From positions 310,001-374,000 of the forward strand of contig NZ_RXOL01000001.1 in the NCBI RefSeq assembly GCF_004004515.1: 64,000 nucleotides of DNA. Direction: 5' to 3'. Position 1 is the stretch's first letter, and every line of letters starts with the position of its first letter. Below, in pieces: positions 34,909 to 42,532 of the stretch. Below the pieces are notes generated by a model. The model was not told the DNA's origin and searched no databases. It was given only the letters and a program-made list of their open reading frames with translations. This DNA comes from Croceicoccus ponticola (GTDB taxonomy: Bacteria; Pseudomonadota; Alphaproteobacteria; Sphingomonadales; Sphingomonadaceae). The position numbers were made by a program, and so were the translations under genes.

Positions 34909-35583
34909 CTATACTGAAAGCCGGTATCCCACACCCGGCTCCGTCAGTATCAACTCAGGTTCGGACGGATCATATTCGAGCTTCTGACGGAGCAGGGCGA
35001 TATAGCTCCTGAGATACTGGCCATCTGCATGGGGATCGTTCCAGCCTGCAATCAGAAGCTTGCGCTGGGTCGCAACCTGACCGGCGTTTCGGCAAAGCAC
35101 TTCAAGCAATGCGAACTCTTTAGGGGAAAGCTTCACCTCATCGCCCAGCAGCCTGACCTCGTGCCGCCTGAAATGCACGTAAAGCTGGTCAGAAACGAAC
35201 TCGTCATTGAGACTGCCATCGGCAACTTCTCGCCTGCGCTGGGCAACCCGCAACCGGGCGAGGAGTTCGCCTATTCCGAATGGTTTATTGACGTAATCAT
35301 CGGCGCCTTCATCGAGAGCCCTGATCTTGTCCTGCTCAAGATGGCGTGCTGACAGCACGATAATGTTGGCGCCGGTCAATTCCCGCAGTTTTGCGATGAT
35401 CTCTATCCCGTCACCATCGGGCAGGCCAAGATCGAGCAGCACGAGGTCGAACTCGGAATTTTTTGCAGCAGCGAGGGCTTGATGCAGAGTTTCTACCGGC
35501 GAAACGTCGTGTCCTTGCGCTGACAGGACCGGTGTCAGCGCTCCTATGATTGCTGGTTCATCATCGACAATCAAAATTTTCAT
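34909..35583 (-). CDS. KdpE-like response regulator
   Basis: A 224-residue OmpR/PhoB-type regulator. The receiver domain starts MKILIVDDEPAIIGAL with phospho-acceptor Asp51 in LVLLDLGLPDGDG and the switch Lys in VNKPFGIGELLARLR. The winged-helix domain has LSPKEFALLEVLCRNAGQVA and a terminal LILTEPGVGYRLSV. It is of KdpE style (ANIIVLSARHLEQDKIRALD). It overlaps the sensor kinase gene by four bases. No kdpFABC potassium pump genes are present, so its targets are probably the neighbouring surface genes or unlinked. Confidence 0.88.
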   Translation of the reverse strand: MKILIVDDEPAIIGALTPVLSAQGHDVSPVETLHQALAAAKNSEFDLVLLDLGLPDGDGIEIIAKLRELTGANIIVLSARHLEQDKIRALDEGADDYVNKPFGIGELLARLRVAQRRREVADGSLNDEFVSDQLYVHFRRHEVRLLGDEVKLSPKEFALLEVLCRNAGQVATQRKLLIAGWNDPHADGQYLRSYIALLRQKLEYDPSEPELILTEPGVGYRLSV

Positions 35584-37088
35584 GGTGTGTCCTGCTCGGG
35601 TTCAGCAGCACTAGCAACGAGCGGGAGCGCGATCGTGATCCGGGTGCCACTCCCAGTTTCGGTTAAACTGCGCGCCGAGATCGAGCCGCCGAAAGCATCG
35701 ACGAAGCCCTTGGCGATATAGAGACCTAGGCCACTTCCGTGCCGATGAAATCTGTCCCCGGCTCGGTAAAAGCGCTCAAAGATGTGCGCCATGTCGGCTG
35801 GCGGGATGCCGGGACCGCTATCCGTGATTTCAAGAACGGCAGCTTCGGCATTCTCACTGATCCGCACAAGGACCGGTTCATCGCTTGCTCCATGCAGAAG
35901 CGCGTTTTCGAGCACGTTGAAGATGACCTGTTCGAGCATGGCCGGGTTCGCCCTGACGATAGTAGACGGGGTCATCAGATCCTTTGTGATGGCACTATCT
36001 GGGAAGAGTTGTCGGGCCGAACTCAGGACGACCCCAAGGATTTCAACAACGTCAACTTCGCGAAGGAGCGTTTCAGATATTCCCGACTGAATGCGGCCCA
36101 TGTCGAGCAGGTTCGCAGTATATCTGTTCAACCGGCTACACTGTTCGCTGATTGTGTCGAGCATCGTGTCCTTTTGTGCGTCTGAGAGCGTACTTCGGAA
36201 CAAGCGCAAGCTGGTGGCAGCCGCCTCTATGGCAGTCAGGGGCGTACGCAAGTCGTGCGAAACCGACGACAGGATGGCCGTCTTCAATTCTTCGGAACGC
36301 TGCATAGCTGCGGCTTCCGCAGCTTTTTCCAGCAGCAGGCAGCGATCAACCGCCAAGGCGAGGAGATTGGCTAGAGCCTGAAGGTCAGGCAAGTCGCTGT
36401 CGCCTCGTTGCTTGGGCGCCACGAAGAATTTGACGATCCCATGCTCGCCGTTGGAAGCGTTCAGAACATGGGCCTGAAACGGCGATGTGGTTTCCCCGGA
36501 GGTATCATCAGCCAATAGGGCGGTTAGGGTATCGGGCAGATGACCTTCCTTGCCCGATCTCAGTAACGAGCCATCACGGTGGATATAGATTTCTAGGTCC
36601 ACAAGTCTTTCCAGCGGAAGCAATCGCCGCGTGATCTCCGCTACATCGCTGGCGCTGATGGCCTGTTGCAACTCGCCACTGACTTGAAGCAGAAAACGGC
36701 TTCGTCTTTCCGCTGCTCGCGCCGCCTTGGCACTATCTGCCAGCCGTCCGGCCAAGGCACCCGCTGCGATCGCGCTCACGTTGAATGCAATCAATGGGAC
36801 GATCTCGTCCGCCGTCGAGACGCCGAACATGAAGACGGGTTCGCTCAAAAAGAAATTGTAGACGAATGAGGCGGTCAAAGCGGCGACAACGCCGGAATAG
36901 ACGCCAGACCGTGCGCCAATGGCGATCACACCCATGAGAAAGATCAGGACCGCTGTGATCGGGCGATCTAGGCTCTGCGCGAGATAGGTCCCGGCTGCGG
37001 CCAGAACGAAAATCAAGATGTTTATCGCGACGCTTGCGAGCATGTTAGGCGCGATGGAGCGCTCGTGCTTGGTGAAAGTTTCAAACAT
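35580..37088 (-). CDS. KdpD-like sensor histidine kinase lacking the N-terminal KdpD/USP domains
   Basis: A 502-residue kinase. Four closely spaced TM helices of the DUF4118 type occupy residues about 17-115 (INILIFVLAAAGTYLAQSLD; VLIFLMGVIAIGARSGVYSG; SAIAAGALAGRLADS). A GAF-like domain (about 130-255) follows. HisKA has His278 in SSVSHDLRTPLTAIEAA, and HATPase_c has NVLENALLHGA, DSGPGIPP, FERFYR and GSGLGLYIAKG. Full KdpD is about 900 residues with an N-terminal ATP-binding KdpD domain and a USP domain; both are missing here, so the K+ sensing mode must differ. The start at 37088 is clean, suggesting a family variant, not a broken gene. Confidence 0.86.
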   Translation of the reverse strand: MFETFTKHERSIAPNMLASVAINILIFVLAAAGTYLAQSLDRPITAVLIFLMGVIAIGARSGVYSGVVAALTASFVYNFFLSEPVFMFGVSTADEIVPLIAFNVSAIAAGALAGRLADSAKAARAAERRSRFLLQVSGELQQAISASDVAEITRRLLPLERLVDLEIYIHRDGSLLRSGKEGHLPDTLTALLADDTSGETTSPFQAHVLNASNGEHGIVKFFVAPKQRGDSDLPDLQALANLLALAVDRCLLLEKAAEAAAMQRSEELKTAILSSVSHDLRTPLTAIEAAATSLRLFRSTLSDAQKDTMLDTISEQCSRLNRYTANLLDMGRIQSGISETLLREVDVVEILGVVLSSARQLFPDSAITKDLMTPSTIVRANPAMLEQVIFNVLENALLHGASDEPVLVRISENAEAAVLEITDSGPGIPPADMAHIFERFYRAGDRFHRHGSGLGLYIAKGFVDAFGGSISARSLTETGSGTRITIALPLVASAAEPEQDTP

Positions 37089-37559
37089 GCTGCCCCCTTA
37101 GCAGAGGACGGGAAGGAGTAAGCATACGGCATTTTTACGCCGTTGTGGAAGAGAGAGCCCGTTGAGGTCAATTTCACGTCAAGGAACATTCTCAGGAGCA
37201 ACCAACCAACACAGCGGAGTGCTTCACTTGTCGCATGGAATTGGCGCCGCTGCGTTAGCTTTCATTGCGAGAAATTGACCGCGAAAATTCTGTAGCAACT
37301 TGCTCAATGCTACAGAATGTGGCTACAAAGAGCGCTGTAGAAGTCGGAAATTTGCATTTGAATTAGATGGTTATGGGCAATTTCGAGGCTCCCCCTCCGC
37401 CACCTGGAGGCGTCCATCCGGTTGATATTCATCCCAGATTTGAACAGTGGAGTTGATTTGTAGAGCAGATCGGCGATGCTCCTACAAATTGCCCAGCTAG
37501 TTTTTGAAATGCGTTGTAATGCTTGATTGGAGTGACTGGGTTTTGGGTATCTGCGCTCT
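37089..37559. other. Junction 2: right-end repeat, att-like core and left-end repeat (471 bp)
   Basis: No gene. 37287-37400 aligns by eye, at very roughly four bases in five, with the island right end at 41306-41420. Both share the inverted repeat ATTCTGTAGCA / TGCTACAGAAT, GTCGGAAATT, ATGGTTATGGGCA and TTCGAGG followed by CCCCCTC. From TTTCGAGG at 37381 onward it aligns with junction 1 (31187-31330). So one module's right end abuts another module's left end around an att-like core. An imperfect inverted repeat TTTGTAGAGCA / TGCTCCTACAAA (about 37457-37488) lies in the left-end part. Confidence 0.65.
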
Positions 37560-37934
37560 TCAGTTGCGAAGTTCATCCAACTCGTTGCGTAGGTTTACAA
37601 GATGCTCAGATGGTCGGTCAGGCTTTGCACCCTCTGCCCGGTGCCTAGCAACGATGTGCTCGAATACTGCCTGATGGATAGGGCTATAGAATTCGATCCC
37701 TGCCCGTTGGCCGAGGTGCAACCATTTTACGTTACCCTCAATCGGGCCAAAGCCCGCAATTCGCAGGGAGACGTATCCGCCTCGTCTTAGGTCTCTGGGT
37801 ATTGTGTTAAGACAGCAGCCTTGGGGTGTGAGGTCCGTAATATCGATTGGCAACGCAATGCCTACGCCGCGTCGGAAATTCCCTTTGACTTTGATAGCCT
37901 CCCGAGAATGCCGTCTGATTTCTAATGATGGCAT
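37560..37934 (-). CDS. PilZ-domain protein
   Basis: A 124-residue protein with one PilZ domain. The RxxxR c-di-GMP motif is in LEIRRHSREAIKVKG, the D/NxSxxG-equivalent reads ITDLTPQGCCLN (Thr for Ser), and the closing strand GNVKWLHLGQRAGIEFYSPI is typical. A charged helical tail (RPSEHLVNLRNELDELRN) follows. It is the first of four PilZ genes in module 3. Variation at the second motif could lower c-di-GMP affinity. Confidence 0.83.
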   Translation of the reverse strand: MPSLEIRRHSREAIKVKGNFRRGVGIALPIDITDLTPQGCCLNTIPRDLRRGGYVSLRIAGFGPIEGNVKWLHLGQRAGIEFYSPIHQAVFEHIVARHRAEGAKPDRPSEHLVNLRNELDELRN

Positions 37935-37994
37935 TCGCTTTCCCCAACTGCTGCATAAGACGGGCCACCATCAAAGGTTCAAGCCCGGTAACCG

Positions 37995-38045
37995 TTTGCC
38001 GAGCATGATGGCGAAAGGGCACTATCATCCAGCATGCTCGGCAAA
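37995..38045. repeat. Long inverted repeat (13-bp arms)
   Basis: TTTGCCGAGCATG (37995-38007) pairs perfectly with 38033-38045 across a 25-base loop that can extend by a few pairs after one mismatch. It lies in the 232-base gap between two PilZ genes and is not followed by a T-run on either strand, so it is not a usual terminator. It may be an operator or a small folded RNA. Confidence 0.5.
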
Positions 38046-38069
38046 AGGACCAGAAGCCCATTGCGTAAA

Positions 38070-38091
38070 AACCAAAGCAGGGCCTTTGGTT
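38070..38091 (-). terminator. Intrinsic terminator after the PilZ gene pair
   Basis: AACCAAAG (38070-38077) pairs with CTTTGGTT (38084-38091) over a six-base loop. On the minus strand the stem runs straight into a T-tract (GGTTTTTACG). It lies 76 bases beyond the stop of the PilZ gene at 38167-38562. Confidence 0.65.
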
Positions 38092-38166
38092 ACAAATAAG
38101 CGTAAGCGAAAACGGTTAACAAATCTTTCAGGCCGTGGGCTGCCGATCACGCGGTTGAATTCCGTT

Positions 38167-38562
38167 TCAGCACACAAATGAGGCGGGTCGATAGCTTTGG
38201 CGCAGACGCGGAAGAGGCCTGCCAAATCGATCCAGTGGGCCGCCTCGTTCGGGCAGCAGGTTCTTGGTACTGTAGCCAAGGAAATTGACGACGGCCTCAT
38301 GCAGAAAATCGTCAAACCGGATGCCAGCGTACCTTCCGTCATGCCAGACAACAATCCCGGACATGCGGATGCCGTTATCCACTTTGAGGCAGATGCGATC
38401 GGTCATCGATAGCCTTTGTGACGGCATTTCGATCATGCATCCACCTATCGAAACGTCGGAGAGCACTGCTTTGAAGGTTCTTCCCGCACTACGACAATCT
38501 ACGCCATAATCAGAGGAGATGCGTTCGTGCTTGCGTTCTTTCAATCGACGACTTGTGAGCAT
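38167..38562 (-). CDS. PilZ-domain protein
   Basis: A 131-residue single PilZ domain protein from ATG 38562 (MLTSRRLKERKHERISSDYG). The RxxxR motif is RKHER, and DVSIGGCMIEMPS supplies D/NxSxxG, so both c-di-GMP motifs are intact. VVWHDGRYAGIRFDDFLHEA is the closing strand-helix. The C-terminal 35 residues are basic/Pro-rich (GGPLDRFGRPLPRLRQSYRP). The upstream frame to 38706 overlaps the tandem PilZ gene and is not used. It lies 47 bases after that gene and is likely co-transcribed with it. Confidence 0.83.
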   Translation of the reverse strand: MLTSRRLKERKHERISSDYGVDCRSAGRTFKAVLSDVSIGGCMIEMPSQRLSMTDRICLKVDNGIRMSGIVVWHDGRYAGIRFDDFLHEAVVNFLGYSTKNLLPERGGPLDRFGRPLPRLRQSYRPASFVC

Positions 38563-38608
38563 GGCACATCCAGACAGAAATGAAATTGATATGAATATTA
38601 TGACTGGC

Positions 38609-39304
38609 TCAGGCCGGTGCGATGGTGCGCCGACCTCTGCCGGCGCCCGCATGGCGTTCATGTTTCTCATGTTCCAGAGATTGAGGATGCCCGCCTTTTT
38701 GGTCATTCTGAACGCGGATCGCCCATTCGGCCAGTTCGCTATATTTCATGGGGGCGACGAAGTTCAGGCCTGCCGTGCCATCCTGTGTCCAACGCACTAT
38801 AGCCTTCTTCACCGAATGATGGGGCAGACGAATGGTCAGTTCATCGCCGCCGCGCACGCCAGAAACGGTCAGCTTCAAACCGCGTTGCGAAACGTCACTG
38901 ACCTGTGTCGAGAATTCGCCCTGTGCTGTAACAATGCTTGCAGCGCAATTGATGCTCAGTCGTGGCGGGCGGCCACGAGCGGTGTTGCCCGGGATGCCTT
39001 CGCTACCAGTCAGGGCAGCCACGACATCAACCTCATTATCAAACCTGACACCGACATCTGAGCCATCCGACCAGATGATTTCTCCGTCGACACGCGTGAC
39101 TTGAGAGAGTTCGACTACGACGCGCTGTCCAATGGCGAATTCGGCATACGCGTCGGCCTTCATCCCTTGTTTCGAGAGGTTTCTGACCATGCAAAAGCCA
39201 GCGAACCCCTCTGTCTCGATCAGAGCTGGCCGATAGACCGTTCGCTGACGCTCATCATTACGCAGTTCGGTTAAACGTTCAGGATCTTCGCCTGCAAATT
39301 GCAT
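38609..39304 (-). CDS. Tandem PilZ-domain protein
   Basis: A 231-residue protein with two PilZ domains. Domain 1 (about 15-98) has RNDERQRTVYRPALI and NLSKQGMKADAYAEF with closing IWSDGSDVGVRFDN. Domain 2 (about 108-200) has RGRPPRLSINCAASI and DVSQRGLKLTVSG with closing VRWTQDGTAGLNFVAP. Both carry NxSxxG or DxSxxG; the Arg motif of domain 1 is close to canonical and that of domain 2 is looser. The C-terminal tail is His/Glu/Lys-rich. It is divergent from the PilZ gene at 39475, sharing a 170-base promoter space. Confidence 0.83.
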   Translation of the reverse strand: MQFAGEDPERLTELRNDERQRTVYRPALIETEGFAGFCMVRNLSKQGMKADAYAEFAIGQRVVVELSQVTRVDGEIIWSDGSDVGVRFDNEVDVVAALTGSEGIPGNTARGRPPRLSINCAASIVTAQGEFSTQVSDVSQRGLKLTVSGVRGGDELTIRLPHHSVKKAIVRWTQDGTAGLNFVAPMKYSELAEWAIRVQNDQKGGHPQSLEHEKHERHAGAGRGRRTIAPA

Positions 39305-39474
39305 CTGCCATTCCTCGCATTTTCGAAACTGCCGATTGCGAGCTTTAGCCTACACATCACTACGCGGAGTTAGCAGCGAGGGTTAATGCGATCGAAACCA
39401 TTTCAGGGCGTGCCACTTAGCAGTTGGTTAACCCATTAAGCATATTCCGAGACGATCAACTGACGGAATTATCT

Positions 39475-40068
39475 ATGTCAAAGCGTGAGCGCATAAGGGT
39501 TCCGATCAGGCTCTCGGCCTCGTGCAAATTCGGCAATGGTTTGTCACCCGAAGTTGTGATTGTCGATTTGAGTGAAACCGGATGTCGCATCGAGAATGCA
39601 CCGACAGCGCTCCTGCGAGGAGAGCAAATCACCCTCTCATTCGAGGAATTCGAGTTTATCGAAGGCAGGGTGCGGTGGCTGACAAAAGGCGGCGCAGCGG
39701 GAATTCAGTTTTCTACGCCAATCTATCGAACAGATTATCACGCCTTACAACGAGTAAGCGAAATGGTTTCGCTTAGCCAGATACCAAGACACAAGGAGTT
39801 GAAAATGTCGGATGGATCACCCTTTTCATCAGGTCGTCAGGACACGTGGCGACACCAAGAAACCAACACTGCTCAGGCCGCCGAGAACAGTAGCAGTTCA
39901 GCGCCCCTTGATCTTTCGCTTCCCTCCGGGATCGACGACTGCACAAAACTACCAGTTGAAGACCTGACACGGTTTGTGATGCTGGTTGAAGCGGCCAAAT
40001 CGTGCGGCTTCAATGCGCTGGATGTCGATCTTACCAACAACGGCCTCAGCGTAAAGTTGACCAGCTAA
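39475..40068 (+). CDS. PilZ-domain protein with C-terminal extension
   Basis: A 197-residue protein from ATG 39475 (MSKRERIRVPIRLSASCKFG); an in-frame ATG at 39424 is the alternative. The PilZ domain has RERIRVPIRL (RxxxR), IVDLSETGCRIENAP (DxSxxG) and closing VRWLTKGGAAGIQFSTPIYR. After a polar, Gln/Ser-rich linker (about 105-140) comes a C-terminal segment of about 55 residues (LPVEDLTRFVMLVEAAKSCG) predicted helical, with no recognised domain. It is the only plus-strand PilZ gene of module 3. Confidence 0.83.
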   Translation: MSKRERIRVPIRLSASCKFGNGLSPEVVIVDLSETGCRIENAPTALLRGEQITLSFEEFEFIEGRVRWLTKGGAAGIQFSTPIYRTDYHALQRVSEMVSLSQIPRHKELKMSDGSPFSSGRQDTWRHQETNTAQAAENSSSSAPLDLSLPSGIDDCTKLPVEDLTRFVMLVEAAKSCGFNALDVDLTNNGLSVKLTS

Positions 40069-40194
40069 AAGGGGTGTTCGGCAGTCAGCTCTGAATGTTG
40101 GGATAGCAATGTTGCCTACACTTTGTAACATTCAGCAAGAGTTCGGAAACAGAAAGGTTGCGGATATTGATCTGCTCCTTAAGTCTAACGTCCA

Positions 40195-41157
40195 CTAAAT
40201 TGGCGAACGCACACTTGAGCGTATGATAGCTTCGTGGTTTTGTCCGTAGCCAGACGCGGGCATAGTAATTTGCCCATCGTAAACGTTATAGATGCCTTTA
40301 GCCAATCCAGCCTGTGACTTCTTTGCCCGGTACATGAGGGCATCAGCTGCTTTCAATTCTAGGTCGATCCGCCGTGGACCGGGCGGAAGCAACAGAACAC
40401 CCCAACTGCAGGGAAGAGCGCCTCTGCCCAAGGGGTTCCCAGCATTCGTCTCTTCATTGAGCCTGTCGGCAATCATTTGACCGTTTTCCGGACCGTCGAC
40501 CTTCATAAAGACAACAAACTCGTCTCCGCCAAGTCGGGCGAAGATATCACCTTTGCGAATTGCCTTGCCAACAGTTTCGGCAAAGGCCTTGATGCCATTG
40601 TCACCTGCCTCATGCCCCTGCTCATCATTGACGCGTTTCAACCCATCGAGATCGGCATAGGCCAAGGCGCACCAGTCGTGTTCATAATTGGAGGCTTCAA
40701 TCGTTTCGAAGAAGGCTGGCCGGTTAAGCCCGCCCGTCAATAGATCGAGCCTCGCCAGCTTCCACTCTCGCTCACTTGAGCGGCGTGCGATCACAAGAAA
40801 CGCAATTATCATGAGAACGCAAAGGAAGCGAATGGCTACGTTGGCAAATGCGAACTCGGGTCCGTAAGGGTATAAGCTCATTCCACTCGTTGCCCAAGTG
40901 AATGCAATCGCGAGTGTGCCGAGCCCAACGGCAAGCAAGCCGCTGATAGTCCAAGCTGCAAAAGCCACCAAAAAGAGGTAGAGCGGTCCCATCCAGACGC
41001 TCGAAGGGGCCCAAATGTCGGTCAGAACCGCGAGTGCAAATCCTATTGTGATAAAGCCATAGGCTGTCTTCTTGGGCACATAGAAGAGGAATGACCGCCT
41101 GAGCGTTAGGTCGTGCTTCCGTCCTGTACGCCTTTCAACCCATTTTGATTTCGCCAT
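40195..41157 (-). CDS. Membrane diguanylate cyclase (GGDEF)
   Basis: A 320-residue protein that should make c-di-GMP from two GTP. From ATG 41157, with GTGGGG just upstream, it has three to four N-terminal TM helices (TAYGFITIGFALAVLTDIWA; LFLVAFAAWTISGLLAVGLG; VAIRFLCVLMIIAFLVIARR). The GGDEF domain starts LARLDLLTGGLNRPAFFETI and includes LAYADLDGLKRVNDEQGHEA and the intact active site LGGDEFVVF. No RxxD inhibitory site is obvious before GGDEF, so product inhibition may be absent. No EAL or HD-GYP phosphodiesterase gene is in the island. It is the natural signal source for the neighbouring PilZ proteins. Confidence 0.9.
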   Translation of the reverse strand: MAKSKWVERRTGRKHDLTLRRSFLFYVPKKTAYGFITIGFALAVLTDIWAPSSVWMGPLYLFLVAFAAWTISGLLAVGLGTLAIAFTWATSGMSLYPYGPEFAFANVAIRFLCVLMIIAFLVIARRSSEREWKLARLDLLTGGLNRPAFFETIEASNYEHDWCALAYADLDGLKRVNDEQGHEAGDNGIKAFAETVGKAIRKGDIFARLGGDEFVVFMKVDGPENGQMIADRLNEETNAGNPLGRGALPCSWGVLLLPPGPRRIDLELKAADALMYRAKKSQAGLAKGIYNVYDGQITMPASGYGQNHEAIIRSSVRSPI

Positions 41158-41305
41158 GGTCCCCACCGAAAATGACCGTCAACACTGCGTCTGATCTCGC
41201 AGGCTTCCTCCAGAACAGCAAGATGATGTCAGGACTATTCAGACCTCTTTCACTCAATTCCGATGCCGCACCGCTCCCGCTTTGGCATACTGATAAGCGA
41301 GCGAC

Positions 41306-41420
41306 ATTCTGTAGCAATTTGCATTTTGCTACAGAATATGGCTACTAGTGGTGCTGTAGCAGTCGGAAATTAGCATTTTAATAGAGATGGTTATGGGCAT
41401 ATTCGAGGTTCCCCCTCGGC
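41306..41420 (+). repeat. Island right-end repeat with TGCTACA sites
   Basis: A copy of the sequence at 37287-37400. It has the inverted repeat ATTCTGTAGCA (41306-41316) / TGCTACAGAAT (41327-41337), a further TGTAGCA at 41355-41361, ATGGTTATGGGCA and TTCGAGG leading into attR. The TGCTACA core matches the two copies beside attL. The whole 41158-41601 space, between the GGDEF gene and the EVE gene, is otherwise non-coding. Confidence 0.7.
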
Positions 41421-41432
41421 TCCACCATCGTC
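41410..41432 (+). repeat. attR of the tRNA-Ala island
   Basis: Exact 23-base copy of 23812-23834 (tRNA-Ala 3' end plus five bases). Beyond it the sequence becomes core chromosome (EVE protein gene, pgsA and others). Confidence 0.92.
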
Positions 41433-41601
41433 CGATTTTAGACATCGTCGGCATCCTGCATTGCGCTACTGTGCGATGCGCGGAACTATGCGCGCGCCTG
41501 TCGATAGTTCGCCAGCATTTCGGCCGATCGCCTTGCCCTTCTGTCTTGTCCGTCTAGAACGCGGCGATCCGGCAGCGGTGCAGCAAGGGAAGATCGACGC
41601 G

Positions 41602-42018
41602 ATGGCCAAACGGTACTGGCTGATGAAATCCGAACCCGACGTCTATTCTTGGGACGACCTGGTTAAGCAGGGCGAGGGGACGTGGGATGGGGTTCGCAAT
41701 CACCGGGCGAAAAATAACCTCGCCTCCATGAAGAAGGGCGACCGCGCGTTCTTCTATCATTCGAATATCGGGCTGGAGATTGTTGGCATCGTCGAGATCA
41801 GCGTTGCCGGCATTACCGATCCGACCGATGAAACCGGAAAATGGGCTGCGGTAAAGGTGAAGCCGGTCAGGAAGCTGGACCGTCCAGTCACGCTGAAGCA
41901 GATCAAGGCGACGCCCGAACTGGCCGAGATGGAGATCATCAAACAGTCTCGGCTGTCGGTGGCCGAAGTCTTTCCCGAAGAATGGAAGCTGATTCTCGCG
42001 ATGGCGAAAAAGAGCTGA
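41602..42018 (+). CDS. EVE-domain protein
   Basis: A 138-residue protein from ATG 41602. It is a complete EVE domain: YWLMKSEPDVYSWDDLVKQG, TWDGVRNHRAKNNLASMKKG, FFYHSNIGLEIVGIVEISV and WAAVKVKPVRKLDRPVTLKQ. EVE domains belong to the PUA-like fold and bind modified bases in nucleic acids; the bacterial role is uncertain (RNA or modified-DNA binding). It is the first core gene after attR. The frame extends back to 41461 without family similarity. Confidence 0.92.
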   Translation: MAKRYWLMKSEPDVYSWDDLVKQGEGTWDGVRNHRAKNNLASMKKGDRAFFYHSNIGLEIVGIVEISVAGITDPTDETGKWAAVKVKPVRKLDRPVTLKQIKATPELAEMEIIKQSRLSVAEVFPEEWKLILAMAKKS

Positions 42019-42267
42019 CGCGAAAATTCGTCAATCCGGCTGAAAGCAGAAAAATTTTTGTCGAGCGTTTGGAAATGGTCGACACGCAAAGCCGCTGCAG
42101 CTTGCATGCGGGAGACGATGGTTAACCCGGCTGTCCCGATACGGGGCGATTGGCGCAGGGGGCCTTGGATGCCGTGACGAAGGCCTATAGTTAAGGAACG
42201 GTTACCGGCGAGACGGCGTTATGTTCGTGAAGCCCGAAAGGACCCGTGAACCAGCGATAGAGGCCTT

Positions 42268-42510
42268 ATGCAGAACGCCGCTACCCTTACACTCTCCAGA
42301 TTTTCTGAAGCCGGTCGGACCAAGTCTGCGCGTTTTCGCGCGGCGACGCTACGCCGCCCCACTTTCGGACGCCGCGATCGCCCGACTTCACCTGCTTCCA
42401 TTGAGACGGCCGACGATCAAGGCGGCTGGACGCTGACGCACCGCGACGTGCGCCATTTCCTGATGTCGTATATCGCGTGCTTTGTCGTCGTAATGGGCAT
42501 GATCGCCTGA
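42268..42510 (+). CDS. Small single-TM protein of unknown function
   Basis: An 80-residue product with a basic N-terminal half (SARFRAATLRRPTFGRRDRP). A C-terminal membrane helix (HFLMSYIACFVVVMGMIA) follows WTLTHRDVRHF. The Arg-rich part is weakly protein-like, but the end segment looks like a real membrane anchor. Stand-alone gene between EVE and the MFS gene; 42019-42267 has nothing else recognisable. Moderate confidence that it is expressed. Confidence 0.5.
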   Translation: MQNAATLTLSRFSEAGRTKSARFRAATLRRPTFGRRDRPTSPASIETADDQGGWTLTHRDVRHFLMSYIACFVVVMGMIA

Positions 42511-42532
42511 ACGACGCCGGCTCTGAACCAAC

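Larger units (their letters stand above)
23830..41409. mobile_element. Composite genomic island in tRNA-Ala(GGC), about 17.6 kb
   Basis: The island is bounded by the 23-bp repeats at 23812-23834 and 41410-41432, with the integrase gene immediately inside attL. Intergenic regions are visibly more AT-rich than in the flanks (for example 27890-27960 and 30090-30185), and no core genes lie inside. Two internal att-like junctions near 31,190 and 37,390 split it into three modules: integrase plus RT/HEPN/restriction remnants; exopolysaccharide and surface genes with a two-component system; PilZ and GGDEF genes. No conjugation or phage structural genes are present, so this is not a self-transmissible ICE or an intact prophage as it stands. 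Confidence 0.88.

Noticed and set aside
35580-37088. Sensor kinase as a truncated pseudogene of kdpD
   Set aside because: Start, membrane region and all kinase motifs are intact and the gene is coupled to its regulator; a short family variant is more likely than decay.
23830-41409. Prophage or conjugative element
   Set aside because: No capsid, terminase, tail, relaxase or type IV secretion genes; only integrase and cargo are present.
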